The translations under genes and the position numbers were made by a program. From NCBI GenBank assembly GCA_030323885.1, contig CM059193.1, positions 91,079,990 through 91,143,989 of the forward strand: a DNA stretch of 64,000 nt, written 5' to 3'. How positions within the stretch are numbered: position 1 is the stretch's first letter; each line of letters starts with the position of its first letter. The notes beneath the pieces are model-generated. The model ran no database searches and was not told the origin of the DNA. It saw nothing but the letters and a program-made list of their open reading frames with translations. Of this stretch, positions 51,040-61,867 are shown piece by piece. This stretch comes from Branchipolynoe longqiensis. Its lineage: Eukaryota; Annelida; Polychaeta; Phyllodocida; Polynoidae.

Positions 51040-53037
51040 ATAGGGTGTAGTAGTCTGCACTGAGCTATCAGGCAAGGGGCCACATAGGGTGTAGTAGTCT
51101 GCACTTAGCTCTCAGGCAAGGGGCCACATAGGGTGTAGTAGTCTGCACTGAGCTATCAGGCAAGGTACCACATATGGTGTAGTAGTCTGCACTGAGCTAT
51201 CAGGCAAGGGGCCACATATGGTGTAGTAGTCTGCACTTAGCTCTCAGGCAAGGGGCCACATAGGGTGTAGTAGTCTGCACTTAGCTCTCAGGCAAGGGGC
51301 CACATATGGTGTAGTAGTCAGCACTAAGCTATCAGGCAAGGTACCACATATGGTGTAGTAGTCTGCACTGAGCTATCAGGCAAGGTGCCACATAGGGTGT
51401 AGTAGTCAGCACTAAGCTCTCAGGCAAGTATCCACATAGGGTGTAGTAGTCTGCACTGAGCTATCAGGCAAGGTACCACATATGGTGTAGTGGTCTGCAC
51501 TGAGCTCTCAGGCAATGTACCACATATTGTGTAGTAGTCTGCATTTAGCTCTCAGGAAGTAGGTGTAGTAGTCTGCACTGAGCTATCAGGCAAGGTACCA
51601 CATATGGTGTAGTAGTCTGCATTTAGCTCTCAGGCAAGGGGCCACATAGGGTGTAGTAGTCTGCACTGAACTATCAGGCAAGGTACCACATATGGTGTAG
51701 TGGTCTGCACTGAGCTATCAGGCAAGGGGCCACATAGGGTGTAGTAGTCTGCACTGAGCTATCAGGCAAGGGGCCACATAGGGTGTAGTAGTCAGCACTA
51801 AGCTCTCAGGAAAGTATCCACATAGGGTGTAGTAGTCTGCACTGAGCTATCAGGAAAGTATCCACATAGGGTGTAGTGGTCTGCATTTAGCTCTCAGGCA
51901 AGAATCCACATAGGGTGTAGTAGTCTGCACTAAGCTCTCAGGAAAGTATCCACATAGGGTGTAGTAGTCTGCACTGAGCTCTCAGGCAAGAATCCACATA
52001 TGGTGTAGTAGTCTGCACTGAGCTCTTAGGCAAGGGGCCACATAGGGTGTAGTAGTCTGCACTAAGCTCTCAGGCAAGGGGCCACATATGGTGTAGTAGT
52101 CTGCACTAAGCTCTCAGGCAAGGATCCACATAGGGTGTAGTAGTCTGCACTGAGCTATCAGGGAAGGTATCACATATTGTGTAGTAGTCTGCATTTAGCT
52201 CTCAGGCAAGTATCCACATAGGGTGTAGTAGTCTGCACTGAGCTATCAGGCAAGGTACCACATATTGTGTAGTAGTCTGCATTTAGCTCTCAGGCAAGGG
52301 GCCACATAGGGTGTAGTAGTCTGCACTGAGCTCTCAGGCAATGTACCACATATTGTGTAGTAGTCTGCATTTAGCTCTCAGGAAGTAGGTGTAGTAGTCT
52401 GCACTGAGCTATCAGGCAAGGTACCACATATGGTGTAGTAGTCTGCATTTAGCTCTCAGGCAAGGGGCCACATAGGGTGTAGTAGTCTGCACTGAGCTAT
52501 CAGGCAAGGTACCACATATGGTGTAGTGGTCTGCACTGAGCTCTCAGGCAAGGGACCACATAGGGTGTAGTAGTCTGCACTGAACTATCAGGCAAGGTAC
52601 CACATATGGTGTAGTAGTCTGCATTTAGCTCTCAGGCAAGTATCCGCATAGGGTGTAGTAGTATGTACTGAGCTATCAGGCAAGGTACCACACATTGTGT
52701 AGTAGTCTGCATTTATCTCTCAGGCAAGTATCCACATAGGGTGTAGGAGTCTGCACTGAGCTATCAGGCAAGGTACCACATAGGGTGTAGTAGTCTTCAC
52801 TGAGCTCTCAGGCAAGGGCCACATAGGGTGTAGTGGTCTGCATTTAGCTCTCAGGCAAGGGGCCACATAGGGTGTAGTAGTCTGCACTGAGCTATCAGGC
52901 AAGGTACCACATATGGTGTAGTGGTCTGCACTGAGCTCTCAGGCAAGGGGCCACATAGGGTGTAGTAGTCTGCACTGAACTATCAGGCAAGGTACCACAT
53001 ATGGTGTAGTAGTCTGCATTTAGCTCTCAGGAGCCAC
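51040..53037. repeat. 44-bp satellite derived from the SINE-2 head, about 45 units
   Basis: Unit GTGTAGTAGTCTGCACTGAG then CTATCAGGCAAGGGGCCACA then TAGG. Variant positions (CTATCAGG or CTCTCAGG; GGGGCC, GTACC or TATCC; TAGG or TATG) are mixed along the array. Longer blocks of about 880 bp also recur: the GGAAGTAGGTGTAGTAG deletion appears near 51555 and 52381. The unit equals the first 44 bp of SINE-2, and the last unit runs in register into a full SINE-2. Confidence 0.95.
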
Positions 53038-53545
53038 ATAGACAGGCAGACGTAGATAGGGCGATTGCATGAGGGAATATAGATAGTGTAATGGCTAGCA
53101 ACCTAGACCGGAATAAAAGAGGCGTGGCTTTGAATCCTGCTCTAGGTCCTATTTTTCCCATTTTCATCACCCCAATGACCCTGGAGCCATGACCAGGATC
53201 CTATAAAACTACACACTGTATAGTTTTTGTAACCTACCCTGTGTATTTATATGTAAGTGCATTGTATGTATGTATGTAATTGTAAACATTAAACAACTTA
53301 TTGATTTTAAAACCATTTAAACGACTTACAATTGCAGGAGGCATGAGTAATAATCTGCACTGACTTTCCACGCAAGGAGCCCGCCACATAGACAGGTTGG
53401 CATGATAGGGTGATGGGAGCCTAGGTGGTTAAATGGTTAGCACACTATCCCGGAATGCATGAGATGTGTGCTCAAATCCCGCTCTAGGTGCAATATTTCC
53501 CACTTGCATCACCACCCCCACACGACACAAGCAATTTATTCAATA
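53030..53545 (+). mobile_element. SINE-2 dimer at the satellite edge
   Basis: Unit 1: GGAGCCACATAGACAGGCAG, tRNA-like GTGTAATGGCTAGCAACC and GGCTTTGAATCCTGCTCTAG, body, tail TTACAATTGCAGGAGGCATG. Unit 2 (from about 53344) repeats a diverged head, then GGTTAAATGGTTAGCACACT. It ends after the B-box region. Confidence 0.85.
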
Positions 53546-53822
53546 TACAAATTGTATACACACAATCTCCCTTCAGAAGAAATCCCTTACATACACCCAA
53601 CCAAACACCTGCTATGTGATCCGCAACCCGGGATCCTTCGCGAACACTCTACACTACACATGGATTGTGCGCAATGTGGTTGAATGGTGCAGTGGATTTC
53701 AATAGAAGACACATTGCATATTCCTTCAAAGCACACCGCTATTCGAAAAGCTACCTTCAATGATTCTTTGCAGCTGAATGGCTAAATGTGTATCTTGCAT
53801 CCCTAGACCTCCGAGACCCCCT
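53546..53822. other. Unassigned region
   Basis: No repeat or gene recognised. Confidence 0.35.
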
Positions 53823-53950
53823 CACCATTGAGAAGGGTATATACAGCGAAGAAAGGAGGAGACCCATCCAGCTTGTATATGACCATTGAGGCGAATTAAC
53901 AAGCCCTCTTTCAGCACGCATACATTTCGACAGTAATTCTCGCATATTTG
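53823..53950 (+). repeat. Dispersed repeat F, copy 3
   Basis: AGGAGGAGACCCATCCAGCT and GAATTAACAAGCCCTCTTTC, longest of the three copies. Confidence 0.6.
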
Positions 53951-53967
53951 ATGCTACTGATATTACA

Positions 53968-54855
53968 CGATTTAAGCATAAGTGGAATTATAGTTTTAGG
54001 TGTATTGCAAACAATTTATGTTTATGTTCTACGTATCTAACTTAGATACTGATACACTTATTAATCATTTGTTTGTTGCCACATAGAAGTGAACACTGAG
54101 CCAATTTAATCAAACCTGTTACTGCAGAAACCTATTGTAGAGTTGGTACCCGGGTCTGTGGCTGTGCAAGTAGGCTGTAGCGAAATATGATACAGACAAG
54201 AAGAAAGAGAAAGTAAGAGTGAAGAAAGTAAGGGAAGGCAAGCCTTCTATCTTTATTTTTATAGTACATAGGTTCTGTGGTAGGGTGTCACACCACCCAG
54301 GTCACCCAATAGGAGAACAGCATTTCCAGTCCCCTGGCAACTGGTAGTCTTCACACTACCAGTGGCTGCCTGGCCACTACCAACCCTCATCTGGCTGCTC
54401 CCAACAGCCTGATTGTGTTGACCCCTACTGCATTGTGTTGATCACTACTCAGGCAGAAGGGCCAGCTCGTTAGTGCCACTGCACTCAACCTGCCAGCACT
54501 CACTATGTCATCCATGGAACTCAGCTATAACCCAACCTATACATATATATATATATACACTTATATGTATACATATAGATACAAGCTCAACTGGCTAGGC
54601 ATACAAATAACACATCACATAATAGCACTCCCCCCCCCCCCCTGCCGTATATGGGAATATTTTACTCTATCGTATCAGAGTTTTGGCGTGCTTGCCAAAT
54701 TAATTTCACATATTTGCATTTGAAAAAATATCTCATAAGGTGCGCATTTCAATTAAAAGTTACTTCAATCTAAAGTATGGGAGATTATAGCGATCAATGT
54801 ACTATATTTATCTCAGAAAAATGACGGAAACCCAAAACCATCAGACCTTTAAAGC
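53968..54855 (-). mobile_element. MITE-T interrupted by LTR-B
   Basis: The left part (CTACGTATCTAACTTAGATA, CCTGTTACTGCAGAAACC) stops at 54135 and resumes at 54667 with CGTATCAGAGTTTTGGCGTG, GCTTGCCAAATTAATTTCAC, ending AAAACCATCAGACCTTTAAA. Removing the LTR restores a normal-length element. Confidence 0.85.
54136..54666 (-). mobile_element. LTR-B solo LTR in MITE-T, TSD CTAT
   Basis: TGTAGAGTTGGTACCCGGG to GGGAATATTTTACT, 531 bp, with TSD CTAT at 54132-54135 and 54667-54670. The terminal CA has become CT. Contains (TA)n at 54545 and a C run at 54630. Confidence 0.9.
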
Positions 54856-54887
54856 CAGACAATCATACCACAGCATGGAATTAGCGA

Positions 54888-54965
54888 AACTAAAATACGG
54901 ATCTAATTTTGATTGTAGATAGCCAAGTTAGATACATGTGCACTTATGAAATGATTATTGTGAAT
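54888..54965 (-). mobile_element. MITE-T fragment
   Basis: CTAATTTTGATTGTAGATAG and GTTAGATACATGTGCACTTA. Confidence 0.6.
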
Positions 54966-55774
54966 TTGGATGCCTATGTTATGATTCTACTGTTGAAAAT
55001 ATCCAATGGTCTACATTTCGGTGTACAAATCAAAATAATGTTTACTTGTTTTAATTTCAATTATCTCTAAACTTGGTCGTAATGCTTGCATTGCGTTTGA
55101 TTCGCGGCGGAGGAGGAGTACCACTCCCCCCCGTCTCCTCTTTCCTCTTGCGACCGTTGACCGTTGAGTTACGTAACCCCCTGCCTGGGTTCCGCCTTAT
55201 AACCTGGGCCCGCAGCTCCCTCCAGCCACTCCGCCTCCACCCGCCTCCAGTAGCGCTTTTCCTTTTCCACCCACCCACCCATACTTACTTTATCTTCCCT
55301 TCCTAGGGTGGAGGGCTCTTCGGGGCCCCCCTTCCCCCCTGAATATTTCCTGTCATTTGTCATTGTTCTCGTTCATTGTACTGGTGATTATTACCTTCAC
55401 CTATTGTTGTATTCTTGTTGATCGCACTTTGAATAAAGCGTTCTTCTTCCACCCCCTGCCTTCTCTTCCTCCTTCGCCGCGTATCAATAGTGTAAAGTAA
55501 AATGTACTTCAAATCAATGCCAGATAGGCTATAAGGATTGTGCTAATATATGAATCAATAATAAATATAGCAGGCCCTCACAACCATTTGGGTACGCAAC
55601 GTTTCTTTCTGCTCTCTCTTCTACAAGGGCCACCGGATGTCCGGTTACAACAAAAATATTGCTCATCAAAATAAATAAAGCTAAAGTAACCGAAAAGAAA
55701 ACTCATGAAATTACCCTTAGGAATAGAGAACAGCCGGCACTTCCCTGACAATTAAGTATATGCATATCCAAGTA
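54966..55774. other. Unassigned region
   Basis: 55110-55340 is C-rich with TAACCTGGGCCCGCAGCTCC. No gene supported. Confidence 0.4.
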
Positions 55775-55911
55775 TTCTTTGTGGGGGAGTGGTTAGAGTG
55801 TCTGACTTTTTTCTAGGTCAGACTGCAAATTTGAAGGTCTGGGGTTCGATTCTTCATGCCATCAGCTCTTCCAACTTGGATTTCCTCTGCTATATATAAC
55901 TTACATCATCA
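55775..55911 (+). mobile_element. SINE-3 head (5' part of an interrupted copy)
   Basis: TGGGGGAGTGGTTAGAGTGT, GTCTGGGGTTCGATTCTTCA, TATATAACTTACATCATCAT. The 3' part of the same element is at 57.70 kb. Confidence 0.82.
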
Positions 55912-57690
55912 TCAGGATCATATATGCAGATGGTACGGTGGTATATGCCGCAGGCAAAATAATGGAAGAAACAGAAAGGAAACTGAATTTAACACTAAAA
56001 AAACTAACCGAGTGGTGCCAACTAAATCATCATCATCATCATGCTGTTGGTCGCGATGCAACAAGTACTGCTTTCATTACTTGACTGTCGCTCTCTATTT
56101 AGCTCTCTGCTGTGAGAATGATGTCCATGAGTTGGTCTTAATGTCTCTCAGCTTCAGGTTTCTCCTGATGGTAGCCTTGAACCGGAGACGAGGGCGCCCT
56201 CTCTTTCTGTAACCAGAAGACAGTTGAGAGTAGAGGATCAGCTTTGGTAGCCTGTCTGATGACATCGTCATGAGGTGTCCAGTCCACCAGAGATTCTTTT
56301 TGATCAGAAGATCTTTCATAGAGGGCAGCCCTGTCCATTCAAGTATTTCCCAACTAAATAGGATAACCATAAACAACAGCAAATCAAAAACAGTACTATT
56401 TGGTACCAGGCTAACTAGTAACAATAAAATAAAGTGTCTTCTGGGAAACACCAAACTTGAACACATAGACAATTACCAATATCTGGGAGTGGTTCTAGCA
56501 CACATCTAAATTATGACATCTGCATAACAAAACTCAAAAAGGAAAACCACAAAATATTGCTACTAGCCAAACTGAGATACTACATGACTGAAAACATGGC
56601 AATTAAAATATATAAAGGCATGCTCCTCCTCCTACTTTGACTATGGTTATGTAGTATACATGGAAGGAAATACAAAACTATTAAACAAACTACGGGTGCT
56701 ACAAAATAAGAGCCCTCAAAGTATGCCTTCAGGTGCGCAAATGATATCTCACAATAGAATTCCACAAAAGATGCAATGCAACACTACTAACGAGTAGAAG
56801 GGAAATGTACCTCAAAATACTAGCACACCATTACACCACAAAACCAGGCTACAGAGCAACCCCCCCATAGGGACACCAGGCAAATGGCGGCCCCAGTGCT
56901 ACTGACAGCAATAAGTAATACAACAATTTATGAGAGAAGTTTACTGACCATGGTGGCACATGCCTGGAATAATCAACCCACACAACAATGGGCAATCGAA
57001 AGCCTGGACCACTATTAAAGTTTCTTAAAGAAAGAACGTAATACACAATGACCTATTGAAGGAACAATATCTCACCTGACTCTGGGCACAGTCACTGCTT
57101 GCTGCGTTCTGGCACAAAAAGCAAAAGTCAGGCCAGAAAAGATGGTAGATATTACAAATACAGAAACTAGCCCTCCTAAGTACTAAGGAAATCTAAATGA
57201 CTATCACCATAGGGCACAGTCCATCTGGGTATGGGTACTGGCACAAACCAAAGCAGAACTGAGCAGGCCACGGTCATGCATCCGATTCACCCTGAAATAC
57301 AAAATGGCTAAGTATACAACACAACCATCCCACCTAGTCATAGTGCTGAAGAGTCCAGGGGTATTCTGGCACACTGGTGCACTATCTAAGGACAATGCAT
57401 GGGTGAAAGGATGCTGTAACAAACCACAATCCTGGTAGATGTACATAGTAGGCTAAGTTATCATATACAGGTTATGAAAAAACTTTGAAAATACAAAAAA
57501 ACTAATATAGAAACTACTAACACCCAAAACTGCAAAAGGTTGGCCCAAGAAAGATCAGGTAAATACTCCTGAGTATGGGCCCAGACCAATCCAGTATCAC
57601 AGCTGTCCAGCGTTGAAAACAAGCACCTCACCCGAGCTTATATGTTATGAGCAGAATAAATAACTTGTCACAAAAAAGAAAAAGAAAAGA
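55912..57690 (+). pseudogene. LINE-2: RT thumb to poly(A), interrupted by LINE-1
   Basis: Starts in the RT palm (IIYADGTVVYAAGKIMEETE, a degenerate YADD box) and continues KLNLTLKKLTEWCQLN. After the LINE-1 insert it resumes RITINNSKSKTVLFGTR, YQYLGVVL, NYDICITKLKKENHKILLLA, IYKGMLLLL, then frame-shifted FDYGYVVYMEG, LNKLRVLQNK and YLTIEFHKRCNATLLTSRRE. The long 3' UTR has AATCCAGTATCACAGCTGTC and GCAGAATAAATAACTTGTCA, with the AATAAA signal about 15 bp before the A-rich tail (57663-57690). Several frameshifts make it inactive. It lies within SINE-3. Confidence 0.87.
56028..56350 (-). mobile_element. LINE-1 5'-truncated insertion with 9-bp TSD
   Basis: (CAT)n then GTCGCGATGCAACAAGTACT, the complement of the LINE-1 3' end, through RKRGRPRLRFKATIRRN up to ILEWTGLPSMKDLLIKKN. 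Exact TSD CAACTAAAT at 56019-56027 and 56351-56359, which is LINE-2 sequence. Confidence 0.93.
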
Positions 57691-57694
57691 AATC

Positions 57695-57880
57695 TGAGAC
57701 CTGTTTCGCTCATACCATGTCTATGTGGTGTGGGAGGCTAAACATCTGTTGGGTCGGTAAAAGTGTAGGCTGGGGCTTTCTCTCGACCAACTGTCTAATG
57801 GTGAAAACAAGTCTTCAGACTTATCCATGTTAGGCAGTATACATCTTCAAGGGAAAAAAAGGAAAAAGGTGTGGATCAGG
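57695..57880 (+). mobile_element. SINE-3 3' part
   Basis: GCTCATACCATGTCTATGTG, GGGTCGGTAAAAGTGTAGGC, AATGGTGAAAACAAGTC, then an A-rich end. Completes the copy begun at 55775. Confidence 0.8.
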
Positions 57881-57892
57881 TTGTTAAATCTC

Positions 57893-58845
57893 ATAACCTA
57901 TATAGTAAAATGGTTATACACTAGTCCCGGAATAGCACACATGTGGGTTCAAGTCCCACTCTAGGTGCAATATCCCATGTCTTTGCACTACTGCCCATGA
58001 CACTGTGTACACTATTCCAATAATGATGCACTGGTGGGGGAATGCAAATGTTCTATTTGTGAAACCATGTATACATGGCCAGGTGCATAGACGTGTTTAT
58101 GTAGTTACTTGTGATGCTTGATTGATAGGTAAATAGACATGTGGTGCTAGTAAGATAGTGTGTAAGGGGCACTCAGAGCGCTACCCCATACCCCCTCCCC
58201 CCTCTGCTAGACATGGATCACCACACACTCAGCTCAAGGCAGGTGGCGGCCAAGGGAGCCACACATCTTGGTGGTGGTGGGCAGATCACTGTAACCATGG
58301 GGACCGGAAATGCTTGTTTCTCATTGGTGGAGCTAGAAATGCTTGTCTCTCATTGGGACGATGGGGTGAGGTGATACACTATATTGGATCCTTGTACCAT
58401 ATAAATAATAAACCTGAGGGCTTGACTCTCTCTCTTCTTTCACACTTTATACTCTTCCTTTCTCTTTTTGTCTGTATTGATTTCACTATAGCCTGCCTAC
58501 ACAACCACAGATTCGAGCCGTGGACTTTTACAACTGGTTGCTCTGACCAGGATCCTGTGCAAATTATGTGGTGTATGTTCAATGAACCTACTCTGTATTT
58601 GTGCATATGTAAGTGCATTGCCTATATCTCTGTAAGTGTAAGCATTAAACAACTTATGTATGTAAACCATATAAACGCTCTATATTCCAGGGGGGCGAGT
58701 GTAGTTGTCTGCACTGGCCTCTCAGGCAAGGAACGATAATAAGCACAGGAAGAGTGATTGCATCAGGGGGCCTATATAGCCTAAAGGTTGGAAGGAAACC
58801 CCATAATGACAGATATGTAGGTTCGAGTACTATTAGGCATACTAT
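57893..58845 (+). mobile_element. SINE-2 dimer interrupted by LTR-A
   Basis: GTGGGTTCAAGTCCCACTCT (B box) to CCCATGACACTG, then LTR-A, then TGACCAGGATCCTGTGCAAA and the SINE-2 tail to 58695. A second head starts at 58697 (GTGTAGTTGTCTGCACTGGC) with a decayed tRNA-like region to about 58845. Confidence 0.82.
58006..58532 (+). mobile_element. LTR-A solo LTR in SINE-2, TSD ACTG
   Basis: TGTACACTATTCCAATAATG to GTGGACTTTTACA, 527 bp. Exact TSD ACTG at 58002-58005 and 58533-58536. CATATAAATAATAAACCTGA provides TATA/AATAAA-like signals. Internal GGTGGCGGCCAAGGGAGCC and GAAATGCTTGTTTCTCATTG are family landmarks. Confidence 0.92.
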
Positions 58846-58871
58846 TCACTTTATGTGTATCCCCCTCCCCC

Positions 58872-59540
58872 ATCATCATCATCATGCTGTCGGTCGCGAT
58901 GCGACAAAGACTGCTTTCATTACTTGACTGCCGCTCTCCATTTAGCTCTCTGCTGTGAGAGTTGTGTCCATGAGTCGGTCTTAATGTCTCTCAGCTTCAG
59001 GTTTCTCTTGATGGTATCTTTGAACCGGAGACGGGGGCGCCCTCTCTTTCTGTAGCCAGAAGACAGTTGGGAATAAAGGATCTGCTTTGGTAGCCTGTCT
59101 GATGACATCCTCATGAGGTGTCCAGTCCACCGGAGATTCTTTTTGATCAGAAGATCTTCCATAGAGGGCAGACCTGTCCATTCGAGTATTTCCTTATTCG
59201 TCACTTTGTCCTTCCAGGTTAGCCTCATGATTGAACGCAGATGTTGCATCATGATATCATGCAGCTTTTCCCCTGCTGTCTGTACACTGTCCAGGCCTCG
59301 GCTCCGTATAGTAGGGTGGATAGCACGATTGCGCGGTAGATCTTACCTTTGACCCGAATGGACACATGGTGGTTGTTCCAGAGTCTCTGGCGTAGTCGGC
59401 CGAAAGATGCGCTAGCCTTGGCCATCCTCCTCTGTATCTCAGCATCAATGTGTCCATCACTTGATATAGTGCTTCCGAGATAGGTGAATTCCGGAACAGA
59501 GTTCAGCTTGTTTCCGTCAACCATGATCTCCTCCTCCCCC
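58872..59540 (-). pseudogene. LINE-1 5'-truncated copy (reverse)
   Basis: The minus strand reads EEEIMVDGNKLNSVPEFTYL, GSTISSDGHIDAEIQRRMAK, IRVKGKIYRAIVLSTLLYGA, then MMQHLRSIMRLTWKDKVTNK, LRWTGHLMRMSSDRLPKQIL, GYRKRGRPRLRFKDTIKRNL and RAKWRAAVK, with a frameshift near 59250. The (CAT)n at 58873 is the tail. It abuts CCTCCCCC on both sides (58864-58871, 59533-59540), a possible but low-complexity TSD. Best-preserved LINE-1 C-terminus in the window. Confidence 0.9.
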
Positions 59541-59866
59541 ACACACACAATAACGCCAGCAGATTCAAACTCATTACTGCGCATGACAACACTGAACAGA
59601 GCATTCTAACCACATGTAGTGGGCCCTGATGTTGGAGTCTCCGACTTTTCCTGAGCATACAGCTCAACCACTCTAATCTAATCTAATTTAATCAAATCTA
59701 AAATATACTATTCAGAGATAGCCGTTTGAGACAAGCGATATTCTCATCGATTGAATTTCCCAACACAAGTATAACAAAATAAGCCTACAACTAATTAGGC
59801 AACTTACTGGTGTAATACACAAATGTTTAACTGAGTGACTTACTTCCTCCCACAAATATATTACCG
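59541..59866. other. Unassigned region with a weak tRNA-like patch
   Basis: The complement of 59560-59640 has GTGGTTAGAATGCTCTG and GTTTGAATCTGC, an A/B-box-like arrangement as in SINE heads. A run of CTAAT repeats is at 59675-59705. Confidence 0.4.
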
Positions 59867-60200
59867 TGAGTGGTGGCCGAATCGGTAAAGCGCTGCCTTC
59901 CCTTGTGGAAGGTCAGGACTTCGATTCCCTGTCGATTCGAACCAATGACCTACACAATTGATACTTGTCGCTTCCAAGCCAGGCGCTCGGCATTATTATG
60001 ACAGGGCAAGGGCTGGTTAGCTCAGTGTCAGGAAAATGTGACTGAGAGGGATATCATGTCATGGTGCCGACGGCGTGGTTTCCCAGTGGGGCAGCACTAA
60101 AATATAAAGTCTCAATGAGTGCGCACTGTCACAAGTCAGTACCCGTCCTGATATGACCTCAGGTGTTGGCAGGACGTAAAACTCCAACAAACAACTAAGA
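59867..60200 (+). mobile_element. SINE-1, head 1 + tail A
   Basis: GAGTGGTGGCCGAATCGGTA, CTTCGATTCCCTGTCGATTC, TTCCAAGCCAGGCGCTCGGC, then GGGATATCATGTCATGGTGC and AAAACTCCAACAAACAAC. Confidence 0.9.
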
Positions 60201-60940
60201 CAACAAACACCCCACAACTAAATGTAATATATAAGCCTACAGCTCCTTCACTAACTCCCTGGTAAGGTAAGCATTATTCTCTATAATTGCTCCTCCCTCT
60301 CCTCATTACCTACCAACAAAATATATCAAACTTCAGGAGATTCAAACTCTTACCACTGAGGTAATCAACACTGGATTAGAGAGGCAGTTTATTCCATCTT
60401 GCGGATTAATATTCAATTCCTATTCTGAATAATTCATTCATTGCAATTTACGTTATTTTCCTTTCGTGCATGCTCAGTTTAGTTGGTTGCGCTTGCATCA
60501 TTCGTTGGTGCTGATCTATTAGGTTGAGTCAACAATGGAGGGCTGCCGTAAGCAGCCCCTTAATTATTCATTCTAATCATGAGCGATAAAACACCAGTTT
60601 GAAGAAGGCCAATTCAGCCTGGTCCCTAAGCATATTCACTTCCTGTACCCCTTTCCGCTTTACTGGAAATATGGAGGAAGTGGGAGGGGGGGGGTTCTTT
60701 GGCTTTGTTATTTTTAATTTTGATATTTTGATTAGAAATCTGCACCGCTCTGATGTGATACGTTGCAATAGTGACAGGAATAATGTCTCTGCGTGGAAAT
60801 TCTGTTATGCCGCCAATACTGGTGTTGTCATGTGTGGTGAGAGTTAAACATGCCTATCTAAATTCTAGGTAATTGTGTTTATCATATACCTAAATGGTTT
60901 TGGTAGGATATCTGTTATGATGATGATATATTGGAATCTT
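60201..60940. other. Unassigned region
   Basis: No recognised repeat. Short frames around 60577-60847 have no family features. Confidence 0.4.
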
Positions 60941-60942
60941 CT

Positions 60943-61375
60943 CATCATCATCATCATGCTATTCGGTCGCAACGCGACAAAGACTGCTTTTATTTCTTAA
61001 GCACCGCTATTTTGTGCGGTTGCACATTTCATAAAAGCTGCTTGCAAAGTCTTGAAGTGCTGCTGGCTTTTGCAAGTTACAAGCAGCACTCTCTCGGGGA
61101 GCAAATAGAGGTCTCACACCGGCAAGAACACGTCAAGACAGGTGCAAACTATTTGTCCATGTAGTGGCTGGTCGGGAGATGTTGGCAGATCCATTCAACA
61201 CCGCCCTTAATGCTGCCACGGAAGCATGGTTCTCTGTTAGGGTTTGCTCTCTTAGCCTTTGGTTCTATCAAGTACCTGTACACCACAAGGCAGTGGTTTA
61301 TAACTTTGCAAGGCAGGGGCGTCAAACTCCCTGAGGTATTTTAGCAGGTAGGTACTGCAATACCTGCATACCCAT
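60943..61375 (-). mobile_element. Element D, third copy (reverse)
   Basis: (CAT)n and GGTCGCAACGCGACAAAGAC (LINE-1 3' end), then AAAGCTGCTTGCAAAGTCTT, GAGCAAATAGAGGTCTCACA and ACTCCCTGAGGTATT. The LINE-derived part is about 70 bp, with AAGCACCGCTATTTTGTGCG at the junction, a different breakpoint from the 16.6-kb copy. Confidence 0.83.
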
Positions 61376-61471
61376 ATCTGCTAAGTTTGATAAAAATGGT
61401 TTTAGAACGGCTATATTCAACCCGCATGCAATATCATGTGCTAATTTGATTTATTTTTGTTTCATTAGGTG

Positions 61472-61815
61472 AGTAAAGTTGCATTGACCGATGGTTTTGA
61501 GTTTCTCTCATATATTTTTTTCTGAGATAAATATATTAAATTGATTGTTATAATCTACATTACTTTAGTTTACAGTAACTTCTGTTTTAAATGGCTAAGT
61601 TTTGATATATTTGGAGTGCACACATGTAACATTAGTTTTGGCAAGCATGGGATTTAGCAGTAACATGTTCTATTAAATTTACTATGTATTCCATTTAAAT
61701 GTGAGAACAGATGCTTAATAAGTGTGTCAGTGTCCTAACTTAAATATTTAGAACCAAATCTAGATAATTGTTTTGGTTATTAAAGTTGATGCTTCATCGG
61801 ATTATGCAGCTTTAA
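61472..61815 (+). mobile_element. MITE-T, near complete
   Basis: TAAAGTTGCATTGACCGATG to CATCGGATTATGCAGCTTTAA, with TTAA at 61812-61815. The left TTAA has decayed to GTAA. Confidence 0.85.
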
Positions 61816-61867
61816 GTAGTGGAAATTTAAACCATGGCCAATTTACCTTCCTCATTGCACTGCTCTT

